Shown here: piece by piece, positions 1-12,121 of the stretch | How the letters are laid out: every line of letters starts with the position of its first letter | How positions within the stretch are numbered: the first letter of the stretch is position 1 | NCBI GenBank assembly: GCA_015143295.1 | Contig: CM026562.1 | Span: 6,734,639 to 6,798,638 of the forward strand | Direction: 5' to 3' | DNA: 64,000 bases | Origin: Tetracentron sinense | Taxonomy: Eukaryota; Streptophyta; Magnoliopsida; Trochodendrales; Trochodendraceae | Program-made: the position numbers and the translations under genes | The notes under the pieces: model-generated | Seen by the model: the letters and a program-made list of their open reading frames with translations, nothing else | What the model was told of the DNA's origin: nothing | Database searches by the model: none

Positions 1-344
1 CTTTCTCACCCTTTCCCAGAACTTGCATGCAATGGCCGCCAGCCATAGCAGCTCCTCTCCACGACCAAAACAGCAGCCACACAACAGTCCAGTCACCGCC
101 TCTACGCCACCAGCAACCTCCCCATCTCCATGAGCAACAACAGCCACTCTAAAAGTTCCTGTAACAGCCCCATGTTCATGCCCCAAACCACAGCAGTAGC
201 AGCTCCAGGCCAGCCATAGCAGACCATCAAGCAACACCACCATCCTCGCGCATAGGTGACCCCATCTATAGTACCTTTCTTGACCACCTCCACACTCCGG
301 CGGACCTCCCTCCTCTCGTCGACAGGTGATTTCTTCTCCCTCTC
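1..344. other. Unassigned GC-richer left edge
   Basis: This stretch is richer in G+C than the following kilobase and has many CCA/GCA/CAGC triplets. Neither strand gives a recognisable protein; the open frames are short and biased by the triplets. It ends at an abrupt switch to TTAGTTAG-rich DNA. It may be the edge of an element that continues outside the window, but nothing here proves that. Confidence 0.4.
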
Positions 345-1545
345 TTCAAGTTATTAATAGATTAGTTACCGTTTAGCTTAAATTTTGTTTTGTTAGTTAA
401 TAGATTAGTTTAGATCTGTGTTGATTAGATCATAAAATAGTTTAGTTAGTTTGGAAAATCTGTAAATGTTTTGTTATTTTTTTTGGTTTAGTTAGTTCTT
501 TAAAAAGCTGTAGATATAAGTTAGTCCTCTTTAAAATCTGGAAAAGTTTAGCTAGCTTTCTTAGTTAGGTTTTTTATAATCTGCATATGTTTAGTTAGTA
601 TTCTAAAATCCGTAATAGTTAGTTAAAAAATCTGTTAGTTTAGTTAGTTGCTACAATCTTTGACATAATCTAGTTAGTATTGTGTAATCTTTAAATGTTT
701 ACTTAGTTCTTAGCTAGCTCTAGTTTAATAGTTAGCCCATTCTAAAAAACTGTTAGTCCTTTGAAAATTAGCAAAGTAGCTTAATAGTTAGTGCTTTCAA
801 AATTTTGTGAACATTAGCCCTCTTAAAATCTGCAAATTTTCATTCAGTTTAGTTCTATATATGTTTAGCTAGTTTTATGAAATCTGTAAATGGTAGTGCT
901 TCAAAACCTGTAAACATTAGTCTGTCAAAGTTCAGTTAGTTCTGTACATGTTAGTGAGTTTCGTGAAACCTGCAAACAGTTTGTTTAGTTATGTATATAT
1001 CTAGTTAGTTTCGTGAAATCTGCAAATGGTTAGCTAGTTCCTTTATGGTTTAGTTAGTCCTTTAAAAATCTGTAAAGTGTTTAGTTAGTTTTTAGATAAC
1101 ATAGTTAGTAGTTAGCTTTTAAATGGTTCAGTTAGCCTAGTCTTTAGATCAAATAAAATCTGCATTCCAGTTAACAGGTTAGTTGGTTAGATTTCTTGAG
1201 GTTTAGTTTAGAATGTGATTCATTTCGTTTCTTTTATCTTAGTTTGAAACTGTATTTCAGTTTAGTTCCAAATAGTTTAGAATATGACTTCTAGGTTAGT
1301 CCTTTAAGTACTCTTTTGGATAAATATGGTTTTGGTTAGACTAAAGCTTTTTTTTGTGGTTAACATAGATTTGAGTTAATTAGCATCTAGGTTAGGTCCA
1401 GCTCGATTAACTTCTTAGATTAGTGGTAGTCTCCTCTTAGTCTAAATCATTTTTGGTTAATCTTTTAGGTGAGTTTTAACTTTGTTAAATTTGGCCTTAA
1501 GTAATCCCTAGGTTTGCTCTTGACCTTAATTAGTCTTGACCCATA
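345..1545. repeat. Degenerate TTAGTTAG-rich repeat block
   Basis: About 1.2 kb is built from many diverged copies of a phrase like TTAGTTAGTT followed by TTTAAAATCTGTAAATG. Copies recur irregularly every roughly 40-70 bp, so this is a decayed minisatellite or the low-complexity part of a long LTR. There is no coding frame. It is not a telomere repeat: the plant telomere unit TTTAGGG does not occur in tandem here. Confidence 0.7.
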
Positions 1546-1547
1546 GT

Positions 1548-1584
1548 TAGTTTAAGCTCGTTGCTCCGCAACGAGCCTAAACTA
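1548..1584. other. 37-nt near-perfect hairpin
   Basis: Arms 1548-1564 and 1568-1584 pair over 17 positions with one mismatch around a 3-nt loop (TCC). The inner nine pairs are GCTCGTTGC/GCAACGAGC. It sits where the TTAGTTAG block gives way to an A-rich segment with repeated CAAAAAC. It may be an RNA hairpin in an LTR transcript; no function is shown. Confidence 0.75.
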
Positions 1585-2165
1585 CTATTCAAAAAATCCA
1601 AAAAAATGAAAAACATTCAAAAATACCAAAAACATTCAAAAAATCCAAAAACACCAAAAACATGCTTGTTAGGCTTCCTTGACTTTGGTTAGCCCATCTA
1701 ACCATGGTCAACACCTCTTTCTAACCGCGGTTAGATCTAAACCTTGCACTTGACAAACTCGGTCAATTAAACCCTAGCCTTTGGGCTAGACCCTTGACCC
1801 CCCTGCACACACACACACCCCTAACCTTGACACGGGCTCATGTGCCAGAACTACGCTCGGTCTGAACTCACTCGGTAAGTACGTAGGCAACCCTACTCGG
1901 GTTCGACCCTAGCCCATCTAATTTTCTATATTTCTTGGATTAGCATTTGATTGAATACTTTGACATTTAAATTAAATTTTGAGATTAAATTTGGCTTAAG
2001 TTTAGGGAGTAGGTAACCATTGTAAAATGGAGGTCCTGGGGTGCCTAACACCTTCCCTGGGACTTAATGGAACCACTTATCCTAATCTATGATAGACCAT
2101 TTACCTTATTCAAATCCCGGGACCTATCCTTTAGAATGAATAGGTGGCGACTCTCAGTCAAACCA
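1585..2165 (+). mobile_element. LTR 3'-end-like segment with candidate primer site
   Basis: The phrases GTGCCTAACACCTTCCCTGG and, about 110 bp later, TGGCGACTCTC (about 2144) resemble the junction between a long LTR and the tRNA-Arg-type primer binding site of Ogre-like Ty3/gypsy elements. The TTAGTTAG block upstream could be the rest of that LTR. No second LTR and no matching gag-pol are in the window, and the element's left end lies outside it, so this is a tentative call. Confidence 0.35.
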
Positions 2166-4749
2166 TAAAATGTGAAAGAGGGTAGGAAAAATTCCATGCT
2201 CACAAGAGTCCTTCCAACTTTACTAATAGAGAGCCCTCAACAAAGCAGAGCATGTCCCATGTTTACCACCAAAGTCACCTACATAAACAAAATATACCAA
2301 TCCATATCATATCTATATTTTTATAAGCATCTTACTACATACATAGTATATTGATTGTCTCTTCAAAAAAAAAAAATAGTATCTTGATTGTCCAATTGAC
2401 AAGTACTATATATAAAGTAGTGTTGAAACCGAGGATTTGGAAGCTTGTTGAACAGAATAATTGCTCAATTTTTAAATGACCGGATTGTCTTCAAGTTCTT
2501 CAACAGTATCATAATCTTCGAACTTTCAGACAATTATTTCAACTTTCAAGCTTCGTCTCTAAAGTATTTCTGGGTAATCTGCAAGTCTGAAGTAGTTTTC
2601 ACCATGGTTGCACTTCTCCAAGTTTCCTGAAAGATGAAAATAGAAGAAAGAAAATGGAAATGATCTAAAGGGAGAGAAAAAAGAACAATGAAGTATGATA
2701 ATGAGTTGGCAGCTTTCCTTCTTCAGAATATTGAGAATATAGAAATATTTGAGCACGAAAGTGTTTTCTAAGTACTGAATCAAAATCTCATTTTTTGAAA
2801 TCTGATAATCATTGTTTACTTCTCACTGGTTCTTTCCTATTTATAGAAGAAAAATCATTTTTTAAATTTAATTAATAATATAAAAATATTCTTTACTGTG
2901 ACGTCTAATTGATTCTGACGTATGCCAGCTGTTTTCTGTTAAAATGAGCCAATTCGTTAGAACTTTGACAGAATCTGTTAAATGAAGCCTTTCTGTTACA
3001 AAATAGACAGAATCTGTTAAGTGGAGCTATTATGTCAATAACTAACTCCTATTCCGTTAATAACAACTTACATACGTTAAAGAAAACTCATTTTATTAAT
3101 CATCACGTGTTCTTTTAGGAGGGAGCTGCCAGCTCATCAAACTACCATAACCAACTTTCAGTTATGGCTTAATCCTTTAAACTGTTATAAACCAAACAAG
3201 TTTTTGGATGCATACTTCAAAGGTTAAAAGAGTAAACTACTTTCAAAAAAGAAATCAGAAAGGAGTTTAACTATTTTAACAAATTCCCTCCTAGCCCTCC
3301 AGACCACATCTCATAATCCTTCCCCCAGATACAATACATATATATAGATCATCATACACCAAAGGCGGGTCATAAGCCTTTGAGATACCTTGTGTGCTGG
3401 ATGAAGGCACTATTCTCAGGATGGATGCGATATCCACGGCCAGGCCTCAATCATCTAGTACGAGAGAATGGTACTATGGAGGTCTTGATTCCCTCCAATA
3501 GCCCATAGGGAAGTGGGGCAAGATACATCTCAGTATTCCCTCCTAACTGTCAGCCCATGAAGTAATCAATACTTTGCTGGAATAGGAGATGAGGGGAACA
3601 CACACGCCCATTCTCATGAGGAAGGCAATTTGTGCCTTTACCCCTTGACAAGGCAATAGGGTACATGGTGATATGATTCCACCGAATCCCTATAAAGACG
3701 AGGTTGAACCGGCAACCGCTTTCTCGTCTCAACGGAGTATGACTCCTTCGAGCTTTCGATCTGCATAAGCCCGCAACACCATTGATTCAAGACCTGTCTT
3801 GAAGAATAGAATATCATAATGGTGTTAGAAAGTATTCAGTAATCAAGTCCTACTGAAATCTTACCAAGGACTACTTTGGTCCTGACGGATTAGACCGCCT
3901 TTAAGCTTTCCATCGGATTCTTGAAAGCTTATCTGTTGATCAAAATCTGCTTCTTTAATCATATCATCTGTGAAATACTTAAACTACTTCAAGCCGGGAA
4001 GGCGTAGTGAGTTGATTAGCATGCTCGGAGTTCGGATCTTATTCTCATACATGGCATACTTCAAGGTATCTGAAAGCTTATCACACTCAAAAAGCGTTAA
4101 ACTGTAAAACAGTATAAATGAACATCTGATACGGTAGGCTTTAAGTCTATTTTTTAGCAAAACATATTTTAAGGTATTTGAACCTTCGAATCCTTTAAGT
4201 TTTTATCAGAATCAAAAGCTTATCTGAATATCTATAAAAATACTACTCAGCCTAAGAAAGGCGTTAGTAATCAATTTCTAAAGGCTTATCACGCCTTTAA
4301 CAGTGTTAAATCATAAAAGCTGCATAAATGAATATCTGGTATGCTGTTGACTCAAAATTTGTATTCTAAACAAAAGTACTTAAAGGCAATAGATCCTTTT
4401 ATGATCATCATAATCTTTATCCACGTAGCTTCTGACTAGGAGATTACTCCCACGTGTCATCTTATCATTTTCCATCATCAACAAGTAGTAATGTGTAGTT
4501 CCAAAAAAACCACAAGTATAATGGTTACATAAGTATAATGGTAATAGTAATAGTTGCAAACTTATTAGATAGTTATGGTCATTCGATGGTCACAATTCTT
4601 ATAGTAAAAGAGCTCCTAGACGAGACCCATCAGATGGTGGATTCACTCTGATTACAATCCAACAAATTGATACAAGAGCATACCTTAGATTTCTAATGGA
4701 TTGAAAACAAAACGAGTAGACTAGCTCACATACCGGATTTGCAAACACG
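2166..4749. other. Intergenic, no gene recognised
   Basis: This is AT-rich sequence with only short open frames. Around 2930-3080 the phrase GACAGAATCTGTTAA recurs. Around 4070-4400 two loosely related ~130-bp segments share TAAATGAACATCTGATAC-like and AGGCTTATCAC-like phrases, suggesting a decayed duplication. The segment 3340-3760 is less AT-rich and looks like old coding or transposon DNA on the - strand, but I could not assign it. Confidence 0.5.
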
Positions 4750-5158
4750 TGTCCATTTTAATCCCTACCAATTGTGGTGAAGTATTCACTAACCCTTACA
4801 GTATAACAATATAGCCTTGTTTTTTTTAGAAAAAAATATTAAAAATTAGTAACCATAAGGGTTAATTAAAATTTCTTAACGAGAGATAAATATATTTTTT
4901 AAGAACCATATTAAATCCCAAGGGTTACTGAATCTTAACCGTACCATAATTATTGAGGGTTAGTCTTTGGCCCCTCTTTCAAGGAAAAGGATTCCTTCCA
5001 AATTTTCCTAGAGGTTAGTGAATCTTAACCATAGTTGGTATAATCATGATCGGAGATTATTGAACCCTAATGAATCTTAACCATAGTTAATAAGGGTTAA
5101 CAAGGACACATGTTGACCAGTGGGTGCAATTAAACTCTCCCCGTGATTTGATCTCGAG
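4750..5158. repeat. Decayed copy of palindromic MULE-type MITE
   Basis: The right arm (about 5055-5158) has the family signature: GAATCTTAACCATAGTTAA, then GGACACATGTTGACC, then AACTCTCCCC and GATTTGATCTC. This matches the right arm of the intact copy at 20251-20609. The left half holds inverted, more decayed phrases (CACGTGTCC, CACTAACCCTTA). No clear target-site duplication was found. Confidence 0.6.
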
Positions 5159-5224
5159 ATGAATAAAAAAGGAAAAGAACCAAAGAATTGAAAAGACGAG
5201 AAAGAGAAAATTATCCAACCACAA

Positions 5225-5381
5225 ATGGTTGTAAAATGACCAGAGCAATCATTAACAAGATCATCAAAGCAACGGATGTAACCATACAACCCAGATGATT
5301 TTCCATGGCCTTCATAATCTATCCCAACAACTACAAATCCCGCCTTAGCAAGCTGAGTTCCAGTACCTTCCATGGAGATTC
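5225..5381 (-). pseudogene. Exon fragment of caffeoylshikimate esterase / monoacylglycerol lipase family gene
   Basis: Read leftward, the frame gives ISMEGTGTQLAKAGF, then GIDYEGHGKSSGL and GYIRCFDDLVNDCS. This is the second-exon region of plant alpha/beta hydrolases of the caffeoylshikimate esterase/monoacylglycerol lipase family. GHGKS-type text marks the strand before the nucleophile elbow; the catalytic GXSXG motif is not present here. A plausible splice acceptor (TTATGCAG) precedes the fragment at about 5382. After the conserved part the frame runs into unrelated sequence, and no other exon is seen nearby, so it is a relic. It lies between a MITE relic and the left end of the MULE at 5937. 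Confidence 0.7.
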
Positions 5382-5936
5382 TGCATAAGAAACCACCTCC
5401 CCCCCGAGACCGACTGCATGAGCTTCTCGATTCTATGTTTTAGGGTTGGGGGGTTCTCTTAGTGGTTTAGTGGTAAAGGGATCCTCTTTGGAGTGGACTC
5501 TCCCTCTCTCTCTCTTAGATCTTATAAATGGATCCTTTTTGGTGTTCTTTAATGGTTCCCACTAAAAGTATAAAGTAACATAACATGATCCTAATTAGAT
5601 TAGGATGAGATTAAATCTTATCCAATCTTTTGAATGGACCTCACTACCTATACTACGGAGCATTTATTGGTGGGTCTTACCAATATGTACTAAGTATTTA
5701 GATTTTTTTTGTTGATTAAATCTTATCTAATCTTTTTGAATGAATCTCACTGCCTATACGTATTGATGGGTCTTACTATTTATGAGGAGTATATATTGGT
5801 GGGTCCTACTTATTAGAATTTAATTTTTTAAGTTTGGTTATAATCTAAGTTATTTATAAAATAAGGATATTTACGTCCAAGTAATGTTTAGGTTACTCCT
5901 TTTACTTTTATTAGTAGAATGATATATATTTATATG
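5382..5936. other. Intergenic, no gene
   Basis: AT-rich DNA with a short CT-rich stretch (5498-5515) and repeated phrases such as GGTGGGTCTTAC and AGATTAAATCTTATC. No open frame of note. It ends at the left terminus of the MULE. Confidence 0.5.
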
Positions 5937-6597
5937 GGAAGGGATCCGTAGACATATGAAAAAAAACCTATATGTACACATACACACACCACCATTGGTT
6001 CCTAGATCCAATGGTGGTAATCATGTCACTTTTTTATGTATAGAAGGGTAGTTTAGGATTTTAAATTTTGTTCCTTATTTTTAGGTGTGACAACTCATTC
6101 GTATCCACACTCTTTCAGCATCTTTCCCTTTCTCTCTCCTCCCCTCCCCCCTTTCTCTCTCTAGCGGACTGAGAGTCTCTTCTTCAACGGATTCTAGCGG
6201 CCTCCCTTAAATCAGGTGCGGCACTCATTACCTCTCTCTTCCTCCTCTTTTTCTCTCCCTAAAATCAAGTGTGGCTCTCCTTCTCTCTCTCTCTCTTCCT
6301 CCCCTTTCTCTCTCCGGCGAACTCAAAGACTTTTCTTTAACGGATTCCGGCGACCTATGTTTTGTTTAATTTTTGATAGTTAATCATATCATTCAAAAGA
6401 ACAGGGGCAAACCCCATATTATAGAGACCAAGAAGGTCGTTGCTACATGTTTTCTTAGATAAAGGATGCCGATTAAAGTGAAAAAAAAACGGGTAGGCTA
6501 GTAGCATTGCTACCCCTATAACAGCACATGCATTCTTCAAGTCACCAAAACTTGTGAATTCTCTAGCAAGAAATTGTATTGTGACTGCCCATTCACT
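5937..6597 (+). repeat. Left terminal inverted repeat of MULE
   Basis: About 661 bp is the inverted copy of 12740-13393, with scattered substitutions and small indels. It contains a CT-rich tract (6118-6330, TCTCTCTC with CTCCCCTCC) and an open stretch on the - strand. Homology ends abruptly after GCCCATTCAC near 6597, where the PPR-bearing interior begins. Confidence 0.85.
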
Positions 6598-6639
6598 TAT
6601 ATATTTGTACTTGGAGCATGTGCTCGATCATTGGCATTT

Positions 6640-7290
6640 TACTAAGGGAGGCAAAATACATGCCTGGATTTTCAAGACCGGATTTGCTTCCGATGTCACT
6701 GTACAAACAACCGGTATATATTTTTATGCGAGCAATAAAGATGTTAGTTCAGCACGGCTACTGTTTGATGAAATGCCTGAGAGAAGCAATGCTACTTGGA
6801 ATGCTATGATATCTGGTTATTGTTCACAAATAACAAGAATATCAAGGGTTGGGCTAGAATACTTGGAATGCCTTCTCTATCTCTTATTTTACCTGCAAAC
6901 AACAATGCATTTCAAGGGTTGGGCTAGTGGATCAAAATAATAACTCTCAGTAGCTTTGGATCAACAATGTATAGGGTTGTTAACACTATAAAATTAATCA
7001 TACTTATAACCCTTGTGTTCTTTTTATTTTTCATTATCATGTCTCATTTTAGTTTCTTACCTAACTACATTTTATGTTGTGTGGCACAGGTACAGGAAAG
7101 CGGGATTATGCAAGAAAGCTTCATTGTCTTATTGCAAAAAATGAGTTAGTTTGAGTTCAGATGTTCACGTAGGGTGTTGTTTGATCTATATGTATTCGAA
7201 GGGCTAGACAGGTTTTTAACTAGTTGAGTTGTAAAAATGTTGTTGCTTGGACATCAATGATCACTGGTTATGTTAATAATGGATAAAGAA
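6640..7290 (+). pseudogene. PPR gene fragment inside the MULE
   Basis: Frame 6554-6940 encodes GGKIHAWIFKTGFASDV, then SSARLLFDEMPERSNATWNAM and ISGYC. These are consecutive helices of plant PLS-type pentatricopeptide repeats, organellar RNA-binding proteins. A second piece at about 7090-7290 gives KLHCLIAKN and then KNVVAWTSMITGYVNNG, also PPR, but with frame changes and stops. Between them (about 6840-7085) is a stretch of no PPR similarity ending in GTGGCACAG, which looks like an intron end. The fragment starts immediately inside the left TIR, so it was probably captured by the MULE. It cannot make a working PPR protein. Confidence 0.75.
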
Positions 7291-9959
7291 ATTATAACAA
7301 GATATATGAGAAATTTGGGATTTCTAGCTCATAGCCTTTTAACAAAAAATTTAAAATGAATTAAAAGATTGATCTCTAATTGGTTCCATGTATCCCATTA
7401 ACAAAAAAGCATTTATAATGCTTCTCATGTATAATGGTGTATGAATAGAGCTCTCCTACAAACTAATACAATGTAGCTCCCTTAGATATGAAGAATAATG
7501 TATCAAATAAGTTCCCCTGGGTCAGCAACCTTGCTTGAAAAAAAAATAGAATCAAAGTGAGTTAACAAATTAATAAAATCTACAACATAAAATACTTGGA
7601 AATATTTAAATGCATACATACCTTGTTCACTCAATGTGATCTTTATTCTCTTCGAGTTTTGTGGACAAATGCGTTTGTCGTGTCCCAATCCGTTACATAA
7701 AGCACGTTTCCTTTTCTTTTTTTCCAGTGCCACTTCAATGCCACTTTTAAATCTACCACTACAACAAATGTTCTTCATAATCTTATCTTTTCCCTTTTCA
7801 TCTTTCTTCCTACCTTTGTCTGTGATATGTTTGGATCTAGAAGCAATATTTCACTCGATTTACCGATACCCAAATCATCTTGCTGTTTAGAAACTACAGT
7901 TAGAATATCATCAATATTATCATTTGCTTGCCCACTTTGATCCAAAATCTTTACAAATAGCTCCTCTATTGTATCCATGATAATTTTGTATGTCTTCTCT
8001 GACTTCGAAGCGACACATGCCAATTGGGTTGAAATTCGATAGATGTGGCTTAATCTCATTGCTTCCGAACTACTTAGTATATCATGCATTACTATTCCAT
8101 TTGTGCCCACCACCCTAGCCTTATTGGCCTCTTTCACCCATCTTTTTAGTATGAAGTGTGTTGGAATCTCATCCACATCAAAATGGGCAAATACTTTTAA
8201 AATATGTCTGCAAAGTATTCCTGTAAACTCGAAATGTTGACATCCACACATACCCTCATAAATGTCCAACTTTAACTTCACATCAAAGTCCTCGGGTATA
8301 CCAACCATGGACTACACTACATAAGTTTGGACTTCACTACATAAGTTTGGTACTCGTCATCATTTTCACCATCTTCGACTTTGTATCGGAAGACTTCTTC
8401 TAATTCATGCTGAAACTTTTCAAAGATATTCCTTGTGTAGATTTTTGCAGCATGTTTCAATATCAAAATATTATGATCCATAATTCGATTCTTGTGCTCC
8501 GATATATAATCCTCTCTTTCTTCTTTATCGACTATCTTCTTTAATGCTTGTTCATACTTAAGTACAAAGTTCCTTAGATTAGTACTAGATGAGACAAAAC
8601 TATCGAAAAAAAGCATTAATGCCCTCACTATGACCCGTGGTGTTCATGACAGCAAAAAATGTACTTCGATTGTAAACAGGTACCCATGATCATCATACCT
8701 CATAAAGATTTCGAAGCTAATCATTTTCAATAAGATCATATTCCACCATCAAGGCCTTCCACCTCTCTTCAAATTCTTTGACACTGTATGTCTGGCTTAT
8801 GCATTTTTTCATCACAATCTTAAAATTTGACTTTTTATGATATATGTGTAATAATTTCTCAACAAACTTCTTAAGGATATGCCAAAGACATAGACAATGA
8901 CGTGTATTAGGAAATACCTTGCTTATGGCTGCTCCCATGGCCAAGTCTTGGTTAGTGATAATAGATATTAGAGGCTTACCTCTCATTGCCTCAAGCCATG
9001 TCTCAAATAACTAAGAAAATGTTACCTCAGTTTCATCCTGCAAGAGTGCACACCCAAACTAAATGGATTGATAGTGATGGTTCAAACCGGTAAAATGAGC
9101 AAATGGCATATCGTACTTATTAGTCCTATATGTCGTGTCAAATGTAACAACGTCCCCAAAATGCTCATATGTCATACATGACCGTGCATCTACCCAAAAA
9201 AAGTTTGTTGCTCTCTCATTTTCATCACATTGAATTGCATAAAAGAATTGAGGATTCTTTGTTTGTTTCTTTCTAAAATAGTGAAGAACTTATTGTGCAT
9301 CGCTTACATCTAAGTCTCTATGCCTGACTGCCCGCAAATAGTTCCAACAATCTCTATTGTCAAATCCAATCGTATCCCCACGAAAAATTGATGCGACTTT
9401 GCATACTTTCAAGTTCTCTCTAACTAAAGTCTCTGTCAGATCTTTCGCTGTATCAGGCATGTGTCTATTGACCCTCATTCGTACCCTTTTTCATGGAGTG
9501 ACAAACTTATGATTGTGCTCATTAGATATTTTGTAACTTTTCACTTAGTAGTCTTGTTTAGATTCATAATCCGCATATTAGCCATGCATCCATATTTCAA
9601 TGTAGAACAACTTTTTCTTTGCATATTAGCAGCAACTTCTTCAACCCTCTTCATGTGATGTCCTTCACGCGAACATACAAATTTGACTCAAGTCACTTTA
9701 TCTACCTGTCCTTGAGCCTTGTTTGAAGATCGAACTCGAATTGAAAACCCTTTATATCGACCATAATCTTCATAATATTTCTTTACTTCTTCAATGAAAT
9801 GGAAGATCATCCCCACATATGGCTCAATAACTTTTTTGACATCTTTATTCGGAGTCGAACTTTCACATAAATCGATGTTCTCATTCTGAGGCGGCAATGT
9901 TCTAATCTCATCACTTTTATCGCCTTTACCCAAAATCATACAACTTTCATCAATCAATG

Positions 9960-12121
9960 TGTAGAGACCCGAATCTTTTTCATGTTTTTTATGCAAGTAT
10001 TAGGGATATTATAGTCTTTGTGATGTTTTAATGCTTATGTTTTTATATTTAATTATTGTGGTGTGAGCAATGTTTAATCAAGTTGTAAAGAAGAGGGATA
10101 TCATAAGATACCCTTAACTTTAAGAAGCTCTAGTTTTGTCTCTGTTTATCGGAATCGAGTAATTCTTAAATCATTAGAAAGGTATTTGAACCCTCTTCAA
10201 GGTTCATGTTTAATGTTTTTCCAGATTTTGAGTCTAAGGTAAGTCCAAAGTGGGTTTTTTGATGTTTTGTCTGATGAAATTGCAGACTAGTCAACTTTAG
10301 AGCCCATTTAGACCTTTAAAAACTCAAAATTAGGATTTTTTTATTAAAGGAAAAATTGTTTCCCTTCGAAATACGAGTCCAGTGTAAGTTAAATCATCAA
10401 AATCCAATAAGTAAGTCAAAAGTTATGGTCAAAATACCAAAGCAAGGTAAAAATCAGTCAAAATCCGAGGGGGGCTGCGATCTATCACACACCAAGTGCG
10501 ATCTATCGCATACAGGCACGTTTTTGCTGTTGTTTTTGGGCATAAGTGTGATCTATCGCACCTATAGTACGATCGATCGCACCTAGGCCCAATTTTTTTT
10601 AAAAATGCATTTTTTTTAAACCATTAGGGCTATAAATAGGGGCCCTATTTTGAGGTTTTAGGGTATTCTACCCATTTCTAACCTAATTTAGCAAAGTAAG
10701 ATAGAGAACTTAGGGTTCTAAGAGGGTTTTAGCTTGGAGAAGGGTTTCGCTTAGAGAGGAAGAGGATTAGCTTGGAGATCTTCCTCAAAACTTCTTGGGA
10801 GCGATTTGGATCCAAGACAAGGATCCCTAAGGTTGATATACTATCCAAATCAACCCTATTATGATGTTTTGTGAATGTTAGTATAATAGAAATGATAGAA
10901 ATAAAAATTAGATATGTTTTTTCCTAATTTTGTATGAACTAAGCTATTATGGATTGAAATGGGGTTTAATAATATGGATGGAATGTATGGAGGATGGGAT
11001 GAACGTATGGATGTAAATTGTATGTGGGTTGCATGGATGGATTATGGTCTGGTGAAACGTTGGAAATGGGAAAGAACAATGTATTCAAAAATTACGCACC
11101 CAAGGTGTTTGTTGAAATGCTTGAGAGGTTAAATATTAATATAGTACGATGGAATTATTGGAAATTGATGATGAATTATGCTAAGAATCATGATAAGGTA
11201 TTTATATGTGAATGTTTGTTAAGTTATGTTTAATTATTTGCATTGTAATTGATATTCAAGAAGGTAACAATTTAGAGGAAAATCTTTCAAACCGAGAATT
11301 CTCTAACTATAGGGTATGGGACAGCATAGTGGAGTTTTCATGGTGGGAAATCGGAATCTAAACGATTATCAACTTAAATGTTAATTGCGACACTTATGCA
11401 CAAATGCACGTGTATGTTAAGATAAGAGTCTCACAAGTCACACATGTGGACCACAAGCATAAGCATTACATACGCCTGATGTTCTGAATAAGCCCAATGA
11501 GAGATCTGAATAAGTGCATGTTCTGAATAAGCTGCTCAAGACTCATAAGCATAAGCATTGCATACGACTGTCATTCTGAATAAACTCAATGAGAGATATG
11601 AATAAGTGTATGATTTGAATAAGTGCATAAGCATAAGCATCTCACAAGCACATGGTCTCATAAGCATAAGTATCTCATAAATATGTTGTCTTCTAAGTCT
11701 AAGGTTCTTATAAGTACATGAATTAAGGTGATGATATGATGTATATGAGCACATGTTCTTTCGCACTCTGATTATGTTATTATGCTATTGGATATGGTTC
11801 TAACTAAGTGCAGGAATACTATGTTGTTGGTTGGATTTTATGTACGCCGAGGACTTTTGTATTCAGACAGACTTTTGTCTTGGCAGGTTTAGAGCAGGAG
11901 CACACGGCGGAGCTGTGGATCAGACTATTTTGTTTATAGTGGGTTGTATATATTGGCCATAGACTTGAGCAGGATGGTTGAGTTTATAGTCGAAATTTTA
12001 CTATCCTTATTTTTGGAGACTCATGTTAGTATGCCTTGAATGTATGGATTTTAAGCAGGTTAAGAAAATGTGACGATTCCAAAGTCCTATTTTAGCCTTG
12101 TAGGATTTTGGGGTCGTTACA
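9960..12121 (+). mobile_element. Solo LTR inserted in the transposase gene
   Basis: The 2,162-bp segment starts TGTAGAGACCC and ends GGGGTCGTTACA, the TG...CA form of an LTR. It is flanked by perfect 5-bp duplications CAATG (9955-9959 and 12122-12126). No gag-pol or second LTR lies inside, so it is a solo LTR left by recombination between two LTRs. Removing it restores the transposase N-terminus at the junction. It has a cluster of CGATCGATCGCA-like motifs at 10485-10590 and a GGGCTATAAATAGGG box at about 10627 that could be the LTR promoter TATA region. A related truncated copy lies reversed at 24464-25450. Confidence 0.9.
10485..10590. repeat. Cluster of TGCGATCTATCGCA-type motifs in LTR
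   Basis: Within about 100 bp, GCGATCTATCGCA, GTGATCTATCGCACC and ACGATCGATCGCACC occur, each near-palindromic. They lie 40-140 bp upstream of a TATAAATAG box. The same motif type clusters at 37012-37175 in another LTR-type element. Confidence 0.7.

Noticed and set aside
102-293. - strand frame at the left edge
   Set aside because: Trp/Leu/Met-rich text from CCA/CAG triplet bias; no domain.
345-1545. Interstitial telomere repeat
   Set aside because: The unit is TTAGTTAG-like and irregular; tandem TTTAGGG is absent.
6554-6940. Functional small PPR gene
   Set aside because: Only a few repeats, no full frame, located directly inside a MULE terminal repeat.
7775-9996. Domesticated FAR1/FHY3 transcription factor gene
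   Set aside because: It has in-frame stops and a frame change, an LTR in its N-terminus, and is bounded by MULE terminal repeats.
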